Of a stretch of 7,369 nt of DNA, positions 1 through 5,834 are shown piece after piece (within the stretch, counting starts at the first letter, position 1; every line of letters begins with the position of its first letter). Location of the stretch: positions 1 to 7,369 of the forward strand of contig URRJ01000091.1 of assembly GCA_900550205.1 (NCBI GenBank), given 5' to 3'. A program made the translations under genes and the position numbers. The DNA comes from an uncultured Collinsella sp. (GTDB taxonomy: Bacteria > Actinomycetota > Coriobacteriia > Coriobacteriales > Coriobacteriaceae). A model generated the notes under the pieces. That model did not search any database. It had not been told where the DNA came from and was given only the letters and a program-made list of their open reading frames with translations.

Positions 1-3
1 CCA

Positions 4-49
4 TGCGGACTCCAATCTGGACCGGACTCGGTCCAACTTTTTGTCCGCA
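4..49 (+). terminator. Terminator-like hairpin inside a larger inverted repeat
   Basis: A 7-bp stem TGGACCG/CGGTCCA (18-24 with 29-35) closes a GACT loop. It is followed two bases later by TTTTT (38-42), the form of an intrinsic terminator on the + strand. An outer pair TGCGGAC/GTCCGCA (4-10 with 43-49) encloses the hairpin and the T-tract. The inner and outer stems may therefore form one long cruciform instead. It probably ends a gene lying before the window; that gene is not visible. Confidence 0.5.
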
Positions 50-60
50 CCCCCCATATC

Positions 61-170
61 GTCCCCTTCTCCGGATGGGGACAGCGCATGCGCTCTTGTG
101 GCGGCACCGTAGGACTTTGAAGGTGGCCGCCGTGGGGGCGCTTTTTGTTTAGACGCCCTCGCTCGGGCGT
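61..170. repeat. Cluster of inverted repeats upstream of the B3/4 gene
   Basis: Four inverted repeats follow one another. GTCCCC/GGGGAC is at 61-66 and 77-82. The perfect 12-bp palindrome AGCGCATGCGCT is at 83-94. GGCGGCACC (100-108) pairs with GGTGGCCGCC (122-131) with one bulged G, and a T-tract follows about ten bases later (142-146). ACGCCC/GGGCGT is at 153-158 and 165-170, just before the ribosome binding site of the next gene. No ORF is credible here. Whether these fold in RNA, act as DNA sites, or are repeat debris cannot be decided from one sequence. Confidence 0.4.
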
Positions 171-190
171 GCACGATGAAGGGAGAGCGT

Positions 191-909
191 ATGAAGAGCT
201 TTGTTGCCGAGAATTCGTTTTGGGAGCTGTTTCCGCGGCGGCGGTCGGCGTCGTGGTCGTAAAGGGCATGAAGCCCGCGGCGCAGATTTCCCAGGAGGAC
301 GTGGATGCGATTGCCGCACTGCTTGACCGCGCCAATATCGATGCGGAGCGTCACCTGACGAGCGATACCATCAGCGAGAACGCGCCGGTGAAGGCTTGGC
401 GTGACGCGTACCGGCTGTTCAAGACTAAAAAGGGCGCCCGCTGCTCGATCGAGAACTTGCTCAAGCGCGTGCTCAAGGGCAAGCCGGTCGGTCATATCAC
501 ACCGGCGGTGGATATTTACAACACGGTGTCGTTGACCTATGCGCTGCCCGTGGGAGGCGAGGATCTGCATGCGATTGAGGGAGACCTTCGCTTGAAGGTG
601 ACCGACGGCGGCGACGCGTTCTTGCCACTTGGCGAGGAGGCGGATGATCCGACGCTGCCCGGTGAGCTTGCTTATATCGATGATGCGGGCGCCGTGTGCC
701 GTTGCTGGAACTGGCGCGATGGCGTTCGCACGGCGCTGTCCGACGATTCGGCGGACGCATTTCTGGCGATTGAGTGCGTGGAGCCCGAGCGGATGGGGGA
801 TTGCCAGGCCGCCATCGATCGCTTGGCCGAGCTGCTCGAGCGCTATCTGGGAGCGACGGTTGTCGTTAAGACGCTTGTGACCCGCGACAATCCCTGCGTG
901 GAGCTGTAG
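191..909 (+). CDS. B3/4-domain (PheT-like) protein, frameshifted near the N-terminus
   Basis: The protein resembles the stand-alone B3/4 domain family (COG3382), related to the editing/tRNA-binding part of phenylalanyl-tRNA synthetase beta. The role of stand-alone members is not firmly established; tRNA proofreading is one idea. The ATG at 191 has a good ribosome binding site (AGGGAG, 179-184) and encodes MKSFVAENSFWELFP, the usual family N-terminus. That frame stops at 260-262. The rest (AAAVGVVVVKGMKP and onward to the stop at 907-909) continues in the next frame, open from a TTG at 145. Inserting one base near 233-243, in a run of GCG/CGG triplets, restores a continuous protein of about 239 residues, close to family length. 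The cause is either a one-base deletion or a sequence error. If unrepaired, translation could only start at the TTG at 145 (254 residues, wrong N-terminus) or at an internal ATG at 268. The body shows no other damage. A palindromic terminator follows at 938-976. Confidence 0.75.
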
Positions 910-937
910 CGACGCCTAGAACCTATTGATGCCCCAG

Positions 938-976
938 ACCACCACAAAGGTGCCTGTCCCCTTTGTGGTGGTTTTT
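938..976 (+). terminator. Palindromic terminator, GGGACAGG-loop repeat copy 1
   Basis: Perfect 12-bp arms ACCACCACAAAG (938-949) and CTTTGTGGTGGT (961-972) enclose the 11-base loop GTGCCTGTCCC and run into TTTTT (972-976). This is the shape of an intrinsic terminator for the B3/4 gene 29 bases upstream. The same 38-bp unit (938-975) occurs as an exact reverse complement at 2514-2551, so it is also a dispersed repeat. Confidence 0.75.
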
Positions 977-1079
977 ATGTTGATGGGTTAACAATTGGGT
1001 CGCGTGGAGGCGGCAGTCGCTGAGTACGGCTAAGATGTTTACCCGTTAGCATCATGCAAGCGAAAGGCGGTCGTCTCCC

Positions 1080-1529
1080 ATGCAGCAGAACGACGAGACA
1101 CGTTTCGAGGATTTTGTCGGACTGATTAGCGGGCTGTACAAGGAGATTCAGCGTATCAAGACGTCCGAGGGCGCAAGGCTGGGCCTCAAGGGCTCCGACG
1201 TTATGTGCCTGTACTACCTGGAGCGCAGCAAGGACGGCATGACCGGCGCCGATCTGGCTCGCGTGGCCGGCGTGACGCGCGCTGCCGTTTCGCGCACGCT
1301 GGCGCACCTGGAGGAGGGCGGCTTTGTCGAGGTTGATGACTCGGGCGATGCTGCCGTCAAGTACCGCGCACCGGTTCGCCTGACCACGCTGGGTGGCGAG
1401 AGCATGAACGAGGCCGACCGTATCATCCACGACGTGCTCGACACCACCGGTAAGGCCATGGGCGTGGAGCAGCGCGAGCAGATGTATGCGTCGCTGCGTA
1501 CGATTCTCAACACCCTGCGCGAGATCTAA
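1080..1529 (+). CDS. MarR-family winged-helix transcriptional regulator
   Basis: This 149-residue cytoplasmic DNA-binding protein has MarR-family size and order. N-terminal helices (about 5-30) form part of the dimer interface. The winged helix spans about 38-103, with helix-turn-helix MTGADLARVAGVTRAAVSRT (54-73) and the recognition helix around TRAAVSRTLAHLEEGG. A wing follows (84-103), and C-terminal dimerisation helices run to residue 149. MarR proteins usually repress nearby genes and respond to small ligands; the ligand here is unknown. The ATG is preceded by AAAGG (1063-1067) with a rather long 12-base spacer. GCTAA (1029-1033) and TTAGC (1046-1050), half-sites 17 bp apart, lie just upstream and could be an autoregulatory operator, but this is weak. 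The DegV-family gene begins 119 bases downstream on the same strand with no terminator visible between them, so co-transcription is possible. Confidence 0.88.
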   Translation: MQQNDETRFEDFVGLISGLYKEIQRIKTSEGARLGLKGSDVMCLYYLERSKDGMTGADLARVAGVTRAAVSRTLAHLEEGGFVEVDDSGDAAVKYRAPVRLTTLGGESMNEADRIIHDVLDTTGKAMGVEQREQMYASLRTILNTLREI

Positions 1530-1648
1530 GGCCGCCAAGGCATTTGCTTCCCATTAACAACTGCATAGTCCCGTTTGAGCGCGTATACCGTGCCGGGGCA
1601 ATGCTGTCTAAATTCCCCGTGCGAGACCTGCGCAAGAAAGGATTTGTT

Positions 1649-2503
1649 ATGTCCGTCCGCATTATTACCGATTCCGCAAGCGATATGTCGCCGGCGGAGC
1701 ACCCCGCTCTGCGTGTTTTGCCGCTGTCCGTCACCTTTGGCACCGATGTGTATATGGATGGCGTCGACATCGATCATCAGCGATTTTACGAGATGCTCGT
1801 GGAGCGCGATGAGCTGCCCAAGACGGGCCAGGTCAACCCGTACGCGTTTTCGCAGGCGATTGCCGAGGCGCGTGAGGCCGGCGATGAGGCTGTGATTATT
1901 ACCGTGGGCGCTAAGCTTTCGGGCACCAATCAGAGTGCTCGCACCGCACTTGCCGAGGCGCCGGGCGGCGACGTGTTCGTTGTAGACAGCAATAACGTAA
2001 CCCTGGGCGAGCGTGTCCTGGTTGAGTATGCCCTGCGCTTGGTGGACGAGGGCCGTAGTGCGGCCCAGATCGCGGCGGCCGTCGAGGCCGTGCGCGACCG
2101 TGTGGTCGTCATCGGTCTGCTCGAGACGCTGGAGTACTTGGTGCGCGGCGGTCGCCTGTCTGCTGCGGCCGGCGCTGTGGGCACGTTGCTCAACGTGAAG
2201 CCCGTGGTGGCCGCCGAGGACGGCCTGATCGTGCAGCTGGGCAAGGCACGTGGCTCCAAGAACGGCCGTAACCTGCTCAACCAGAAGGTCGAAAAGGCGG
2301 GCGGTGTCGATTTTTCTATGCCGCTGGCGCTGGGCTATACGGGCCTTTCGGACGCTGTGCTCAAGAAGTACATCGAGGACAGCGCCGCGCTGTGGGCTGG
2401 ACACACCGAGAACGAGCTGCCCATCCACACCATTGGCGCCACCATCGGCACCCACGTGGGCCCCGGCGCCGTAGCCGTAGCCTTCTTCCGCCCCGCCAAC
2501 TAG
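1649..2503 (+). CDS. DegV family (FakB-like) fatty-acid-binding protein
   Basis: This 284-residue soluble protein has the full DegV fold length. Family landmarks are visible: RIITDSASDMS near the N-terminus (4-14), PKTGQVNP (57-64), KLSGTNQSA (89-97), LVRGGRLS (164-171), GTLLNVKPV (178-186), and C-terminal GTHVGPGAVAVAFF (267-280). T59, S91, R169 and H269 sit where FakB proteins hold the fatty-acid carboxylate. FakB-type members present a bound acyl chain to the kinase FakA, which makes acyl phosphate for phospholipid synthesis. No FakA gene is in the window. The reading frame is open from 1544, but the ATG at 1649 is chosen because AAGAAAGGA lies 6 bases upstream and the family N-terminus starts there. 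The MarR-family regulator is 119 bases upstream, and a palindromic repeat follows 10 bases after the stop. Which lipid is bound cannot be read from the sequence. Confidence 0.93.
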   Translation: MSVRIITDSASDMSPAEHPALRVLPLSVTFGTDVYMDGVDIDHQRFYEMLVERDELPKTGQVNPYAFSQAIAEAREAGDEAVIITVGAKLSGTNQSARTALAEAPGGDVFVVDSNNVTLGERVLVEYALRLVDEGRSAAQIAAAVEAVRDRVVVIGLLETLEYLVRGGRLSAAAGAVGTLLNVKPVVAAEDGLIVQLGKARGSKNGRNLLNQKVEKAGGVDFSMPLALGYTGLSDAVLKKYIEDSAALWAGHTENELPIHTIGATIGTHVGPGAVAVAFFRPAN

Positions 2504-2513
2504 CTATCCGGTC

Positions 2514-2553
2514 AAAACCACCACAAAGGGGACAGGCACCTTTGTGGTGGTTT
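2514..2553. repeat. Palindromic repeat copy 2, inverted relative to copy 1
   Basis: Arms AAACCACCACAAAG (2515-2528) and CTTTGTGGTGGTTT (2540-2553) are perfect over 14 bp and enclose the loop GGGACAGGCAC. The 38 bases 2514-2551 are the exact reverse complement of 938-975. Placed directly after the DegV stop, it probably ends that transcript, though the T-run on the + strand is only three bases. Next comes the alkyltransferase gene 29 bases on. Confidence 0.8.
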
Positions 2554-2582
2554 ATGCTGGTTTCGGTTGAAAGGAGCATGCG

Positions 2583-2903
2583 ATGGCGTCTGAGGGCTTT
2601 TTTGAGCGGGTGTACGAGGTGGTCGAGCAGATTCCCGAGGGGATGGTTGCCACCTACGGTCAGGTGGCACTGCTCGCCGGTCGTCCGCGGAGCGCGCGCT
2701 ATGTGGGCTATGCGCTGCACAGCAACCCGCGCCCCGGCCAAATTCCCTGTCATCGCGTGGTGTTTGCCGAGGGCCGTATCTGTGAGGGCTTTGCCTTTGG
2801 CGGCCCCGATGCTCAGCGTGAGCTCTTGATGGGGGAGGGCGTGACGTTTACCGATCCCATGCATGTTGACCTGGCCGCCTGTCGTTGGCCGGCCGGGCTT
2901 TAG
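2583..2903 (+). CDS. MGMT-type methylated-DNA cysteine alkyltransferase domain protein
   Basis: This 106-residue protein consists only of the C-terminal DNA-binding/active-site domain of O6-alkylguanine-DNA alkyltransferases. Family signs are VATYGQVALLAGRP (22-35, helix-turn-helix), the arginine finger at R39 in RSARYVGYALHSN (36-48), and the active-site motif IPCHRVV (54-60) with the acceptor cysteine C56. The alkyltransferase-like (Atl) proteins of similar size usually have tryptophan at that cysteine, so this one may keep true transfer activity, removing alkyl groups from O6-guanine in a one-use reaction. The N-terminal domain of Ogt/Ada is absent. AAGGAG (2571-2576) is 6 bases before the ATG at 2583. 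A nearer ATG at 2578 is out of frame. It could instead act as a lesion-recognition protein that feeds nucleotide excision repair. Confidence 0.85.
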   Translation: MASEGFFERVYEVVEQIPEGMVATYGQVALLAGRPRSARYVGYALHSNPRPGQIPCHRVVFAEGRICEGFAFGGPDAQRELLMGEGVTFTDPMHVDLAACRWPAGL

Positions 2904-3100
2904 CGGCTTGCTCGCGCCAAAACCAGTACAAAGGCGCCCGTCACCTGTGACGGAACGCCGGCACCGGTACCGTTTCCCCAGATAAAACCTGCCAAAATAA
3001 ACCTGTCCCTTTTTGGTAGGTTTACCGGGGCTAACTTATGGAGAAGGTGTGGCGGCGTACGTTGCCGTTAGAAAGTAAACCACGGTGAACTATATTGTAT
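2904..3100. other. Non-coding region with degenerate palindromic repeats
   Basis: There is no credible gene between the alkyltransferase and the candidate small RNA. AAAACCAGTACAAAGG (2919-2934) resembles the left arm of the 938 and 2514 repeats but has no matching right arm. Two other palindromes sit within it: CCGTCAC/GTGACGG (2938-2944 and 2947-2953) and CGGTACCG (2965-2972). A related complete palindrome follows at 2985-3023, and a short stem GGCGGC/GTTGCC with G-U pairs lies at 3051-3066. TATATT at 3091-3096 could be a -10 element for the downstream RNA, but no good -35 is seen. Confidence 0.5.
2985..3023. repeat. Diverged palindrome with CCTGTCCC loop
   Basis: Arms AAACCTGCCAAAA (2985-2997) and TTTTGGTAGGTTT (3011-3023) pair over 13 positions with a single G-T. 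The 13-base loop contains CCTGTCCC (3002-3009), the same octamer as in the loop of copy 1. The arms differ from copies 1 and 2, so the loop is the conserved part. It may end transcription from the alkyltransferase gene. Confidence 0.65.
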
Positions 3101-3235
3101 TCAGCAACGGAGCAGGCAATAGGCGATGAAAAAGCCTGCCCTGTTGAGTTTGATTCGCATTCCTCCCCTCTGTGCGATTCAACGGTGTACTTCGGGAACG
3201 GGCCCGCTGACTGCCGGCGGGCCCGTTCCCGTTTG
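3101..3235 (+). ncRNA. Candidate structured small RNA with its own terminator
   Basis: Three successive hairpins appear on the + strand. Hairpin 1 pairs 3105-3117 with 3134-3146 over 13 positions, with one A-C mismatch and one G-U. Hairpin 2 pairs 3150-3159 with 3173-3182 with one mismatch, and its loop TTCCTCCCCTCTG (3160-3172) is pyrimidine-rich and complementary to Shine-Dalgarno sequences. Hairpin 3 is a strong intrinsic terminator. No convincing ORF fits: the one from ATG 3126 has its start in the hairpin-1 loop and runs through the terminator. Since trpS lies downstream in the opposite direction, this is not a leader of a visible gene. A trans-acting regulator that masks ribosome binding sites is an inference from the C-rich loop. 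I recognise no known RNA family. The 5' end is a guess from the TATATT at 3091-3096. Confidence 0.4.
3193..3235 (+). terminator. Strong GC-rich intrinsic terminator of the candidate RNA
   Basis: A perfect 15-bp stem pairs 3193-3207 (CGGGAACGGGCCCGC) with 3217-3231 around a 9-base loop and is followed by TTTGT. The T-tract is only on the + strand side, so it ends a rightward transcript. It does not belong to trpS, which has its own leftward terminator at 3277-3304. Confidence 0.65.
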
Positions 3236-3276
3236 TCGGGGGAGTGCAATGGGTGGAGCCGAATCGGTCGGGCACC

Positions 3277-3304
3277 AAAAAAGGCGGACGCTGCAGCGCC
3301 CGCC
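3277..3304 (-). terminator. Intrinsic terminator of trpS
   Basis: Read on the - strand, GGCGGGCGC and GCGTCCGCC form a 9-bp stem with one G-U pair and a TGCA loop (+ coordinates 3283-3304). TTTTTT follows at 3282-3277. It lies 36 bases past the trpS stop codon. Confidence 0.85.
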
Positions 3305-3339
3305 CTAAAGCAATCGAAAGCTCAAGTCAGCTAATCGGT

Positions 3340-4389
3340 TTAGTACACCATGCCCATGGCGTCCCGAACCTCGGCCAGGGTCTGCTCGGCGATCTCGTTG
3401 GCACGGCGGTTGCCTTCGTGCAGCACGTCCTTCACGTAGTCCAGATCGTTCTCGTAGCGCTGGCGACGCTCGCGGATCGGCGCGAAGTACTCGTTGACGG
3501 CCTCGGTCACGTACTTCTTGAGCTGGCCGGAGCCGCCCATGCCAATCTCCTCGGCAATCTCGACCTCGGATCGGCCGGTGCAGATGGCTGCCGTGGAAAG
3601 CAGGCCGGACACGCCGGGGCGGTTCTCGGGGTCGAACGTGATCATGCGCTCGGAGTCGGTCTGGCTCTTCTTGATGCGCTTGGCCGTCTCCTCGGCGGTC
3701 ATCGAGATATTGATGGCGTTGCCGTAGCTCTTGCTCATCTTGCGACCGTCTAGGCCGGGCAGCAGCGGGGTCTCGGACAGCAGCGCGTCGACTTCGGGGA
3801 ACACCTTGCCGTAGCGGTTGTTAAAGCGGCGGGCGATGGTGCGGGTGAGCTCGATGTGCGGCAGCTGGTCGCGACCGACCGGCACCACGTTGCCCTTGCA
3901 GAACAGGATGTCGCAGGCCTGGTGCACCGGGTAGGTGAGCAGAAGGCCGGTAAGCTCATGGCCCGAGGCCTCCATCTCGGCCTTGACGGTGGGGTTGCGT
4001 GCCAGCTCGGCCTCGGACACCAGCGACAGGAACGGCAGCATGAGCTGGTTGGCGGCGGGCACGGCGGAGTGCGCATAGATCATGGTCTTGTCGGGGTCGA
4101 TACCGCAGGCAAGGTAGTCCATGACCATGTTGTACACGTTGTCCTGGATGTGCTCGGTGGTGTCGCGGTCGGTGATGACCTGGTAGTCGGCGATGAGCAC
4201 GTTGGTCTTGGCGCCCATGTTCTGCAATTCAACGCGGCCCTTGAGGGTGCCAAAGTAGTGGCCCAGGTGCAGACGGCCAGTGGGGCGGTCACCGGTAAGC
4301 ATGGTGAACTTCTCGGGCGTCTTGGCCAGGCCCTCGCGAATGGCGTTGCTCTTTTGCAGCGCGACTTCGTAGCTGTTCTCGTTTGGCAT
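3340..4389 (-). CDS. trpS: Tryptophanyl-tRNA synthetase
   Basis: This 349-residue class I aminoacyl-tRNA synthetase activates tryptophan with ATP and charges tRNA-Trp in the cytoplasm. The Rossmann catalytic domain shows MLTGDRPTGRLHLGHYFG (30-47), with HLGH (41-44) as the HIGH signature. Further motifs are VGRDQLPHIELTR (171-183), which matches the family VG-DQ motif, and DGRKMSKSYGN (214-224) with the KMSKS loop. The C-terminal helical anticodon-binding part runs to residue 349 and the length is normal. The frame is open upstream to 4542, but the ATG at 4389 has AGGAG 5 bases before it and begins a normal family N-terminus. It converges on the candidate small RNA. The TagO/WecA-family gene lies 159 bases upstream on the same strand. 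No T-box leader is recognisable in the gap, so its regulation is not visible. Confidence 0.97.
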   Translation of the reverse strand: MPNENSYEVALQKSNAIREGLAKTPEKFTMLTGDRPTGRLHLGHYFGTLKGRVELQNMGAKTNVLIADYQVITDRDTTEHIQDNVYNMVMDYLACGIDPDKTMIYAHSAVPAANQLMLPFLSLVSEAELARNPTVKAEMEASGHELTGLLLTYPVHQACDILFCKGNVVPVGRDQLPHIELTRTIARRFNNRYGKVFPEVDALLSETPLLPGLDGRKMSKSYGNAINISMTAEETAKRIKKSQTDSERMITFDPENRPGVSGLLSTAAICTGRSEVEIAEEIGMGGSGQLKKYVTEAVNEYFAPIRERRQRYENDLDYVKDVLHEGNRRANEIAEQTLAEVRDAMGMVY

Positions 4390-4548
4390 GATTGCTCCTA
4401 ACGTATGTTCATGGGTCAAGATGATAACGCGTTTATTGGAGGGTCGGGGCGTAAGTAGGCGAGGGGCGGGGGAGAGGCGGCTTGCGCGATGGGTGCGGCG
4501 CGGCTGCGCTTGGCCAACGGTGCCTGGGCGCATCCTCGGCACCTTGCC

Positions 4549-5748
4549 CTAGAGCTTGTGGTGGCGCTCTTCCTTACGTTCCTCGGCTGCCTGCTCCTCT
4601 TGCTTAAAGGCGGGGTCGTCGGGGGTTACCAGCTCGTCTTCGTGCGTGCGCTTGTTGTAATGGTGGCGCAGCACGGGCTCAAATAGGTGCAGGTGCTTGG
4701 CGAAGGCCGCCGAGCCAATGGCGAGCACGGTAAAGATGAGCACGCGCAAGGGAACCTCGACCTGATTGATGGCGGCGGCGCCGGCCGAAAGCATAATGCA
4801 CCAGGCGTAGATGAGCAGCACGGCCTGCTTTTGGTTGTAACCCTCTTGGATCAGGCGGTGGTGAATGTGGCCCTTGTCGGCCTGCCCAATGCTAATGTGG
4901 GCGCGCTTGCGGCGCACGATGGCGCTAAACGTGTCGATGATGGGCACGCCGGCCACGATGAGCGGGATGATGAGCGATGTGAGCGCGGCGGTGCGGCTCA
5001 CGTTGAGCAGCGATATGGAGCCGAGCGCAAAGCCCAGCAGCAGCGAACCCGAGTCGCCCAAGAAGATACTCGCGGGGTTGAAGTTGTAGCGCAAAAAGGC
5101 CAAGCAGGCGCCAAACAACGCGATGGAGAGCGCGGCGGCATCGATGCGGCCCGAGAGAACGGCCATCGAGAACATCGTGAACGATGCGATGCCACAGATG
5201 CCCGTTGCCAGGCCGTCAAGGCCGTCGATGAGGTTGATGATGTTGGTGAACGCCACCAGGTAGACCACGGTGATGGGATAGGCGAGCCAGCCGAGCATAA
5301 TCTCGCCGGGGGCAAGCGGGTTGACGATGACGCCGATTTTTAGGCCGCCCACGCAGGCGATAAGCGCGGCGAGGACCTGGCCGGCCAGCTTTTGCTTGGG
5401 CTTGAGCTGGAAGACGTCGTCGATCGCGCCGGTCGCAAAGATGACGGTAAAAGAAAGCGCAAGTATGGGGTAGCTGATGTGCAGACGGGGGTGGGGCACC
5501 AAAACGGGTGGCCAGCCCAAGTACCAGGTGCCTAGGATCTGCACGGTGCAGGCGACGACGAGGCCCAAAAAGACCGCTGTGCCACCCATGCGCGGGATGG
5601 GTTTAGTGTTGATGCGGCGCTTGGAAGGATAGTCGACGGCGTCGAGCTTGATTGCTAGGCGCTTGACCAGGGGCACCGCAAGGAAGGTCGTGATAAAAGC
5701 CGCGACCGCCACGCACAGGTACGGTATGAAGCTCGTGGAGGAAACCAT
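4549..5748 (-). CDS. MraY/WecA/TagO-family undecaprenyl-phosphate sugar-1-phosphate transferase
   Basis: This 399-residue polytopic membrane enzyme has about ten or eleven hydrophobic segments. It transfers a sugar-1-phosphate, probably GlcNAc-1-phosphate, from a UDP-sugar to undecaprenyl phosphate, starting wall-polymer or surface-glycan synthesis. Visible motifs (numbered from the chosen Met) are PIPRMGG (51-57), GAIDDVFQLKPKQKLAGQ (107-124) with the DD pair, the Mg-binding NLIDGLDGLA (172-181), FLGDSGSLLLGF (229-240), and RAHISIGQADKGHIHHRL (282-299) with the HIHH motif. The last 35 residues are hydrophilic and charged, a likely cytoplasmic tail. The RRKRAH...HIHHR region fits WecA/TagO better than MraY. 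The start is uncertain. The ATG at 5748 puts the first membrane segment near residue 7 as in relatives, but has only a weak GGCGG upstream. An in-frame GTG at 5796 would add 16 residues. The exact sugar and polymer cannot be told from this window. Confidence 0.93.
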   Translation of the reverse strand: MVSSTSFIPYLCVAVAAFITTFLAVPLVKRLAIKLDAVDYPSKRRINTKPIPRMGGTAVFLGLVVACTVQILGTWYLGWPPVLVPHPRLHISYPILALSFTVIFATGAIDDVFQLKPKQKLAGQVLAALIACVGGLKIGVIVNPLAPGEIMLGWLAYPITVVYLVAFTNIINLIDGLDGLATGICGIASFTMFSMAVLSGRIDAAALSIALFGACLAFLRYNFNPASIFLGDSGSLLLGFALGSISLLNVSRTAALTSLIIPLIVAGVPIIDTFSAIVRRKRAHISIGQADKGHIHHRLIQEGYNQKQAVLLIYAWCIMLSAGAAAINQVEVPLRVLIFTVLAIGSAAFAKHLHLFEPVLRHHYNKRTHEDELVTPDDPAFKQEEQAAEERKEERHHKL

Positions 5749-5805
5749 GAATCGATAAACCGCCAAGCGTCGAAGGAAAAGGTCAAAGGATGCCACGCCG
5801 CAAAG

Positions 5806-5834
5806 GGTATAGCTGACCCATGATACTCGACCAA
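5806..5834 (-). promoter_or_regulatory. Possible sigma-A promoter of the TagO/WecA-family gene
   Basis: On the - strand TTGGTC (+ coordinates 5834-5829) and TATACC (5811-5806) are separated by 17 bases. Matches to consensus are 3/6 and 4/6, so this is only a fair candidate. Initiation would fall near 5799. That leaves about 50 bases of leader before the ATG at 5748, or almost none before the GTG at 5796. Confidence 0.3.

Noticed and set aside
1526..2455. A 309-codon open frame on the - strand
   Set aside because: Antisense to the DegV-family gene, which has clear motifs and a ribosome binding site; the antisense protein has none.
938..3023. CRISPR array
   Set aside because: The repeats are dispersed, inverted relative to one another and separated by genes rather than by uniform spacers; no cas genes are present.
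3118..3146. Fluoride (crcB) riboswitch resemblance at GGCGATGA
   Set aside because: The conserved second stem and pseudoknot partner are missing, and no gene follows on the same strand.
3126..3308. Small ORF starting MKKPALLSLIRIPP
   Set aside because: No suitable ribosome binding site, its start lies in a hairpin loop, and the frame runs through a strong terminator; the structure reads better as RNA.
4519..4543. GGTGCC/GGCACC hairpin after the TagO/WecA-family gene
   Set aside because: The stem is only 6 bp and no T-tract follows on the - strand, so it is not a supportable terminator.
3244..5343. Long + strand open frames (3244-3753, 3856-4401, 4687-5343)
   Set aside because: Apart from the start of the first, which lies in the trpS terminator region, they mirror trpS and the TagO/WecA-family gene, whose motifs are unambiguous on the - strand.
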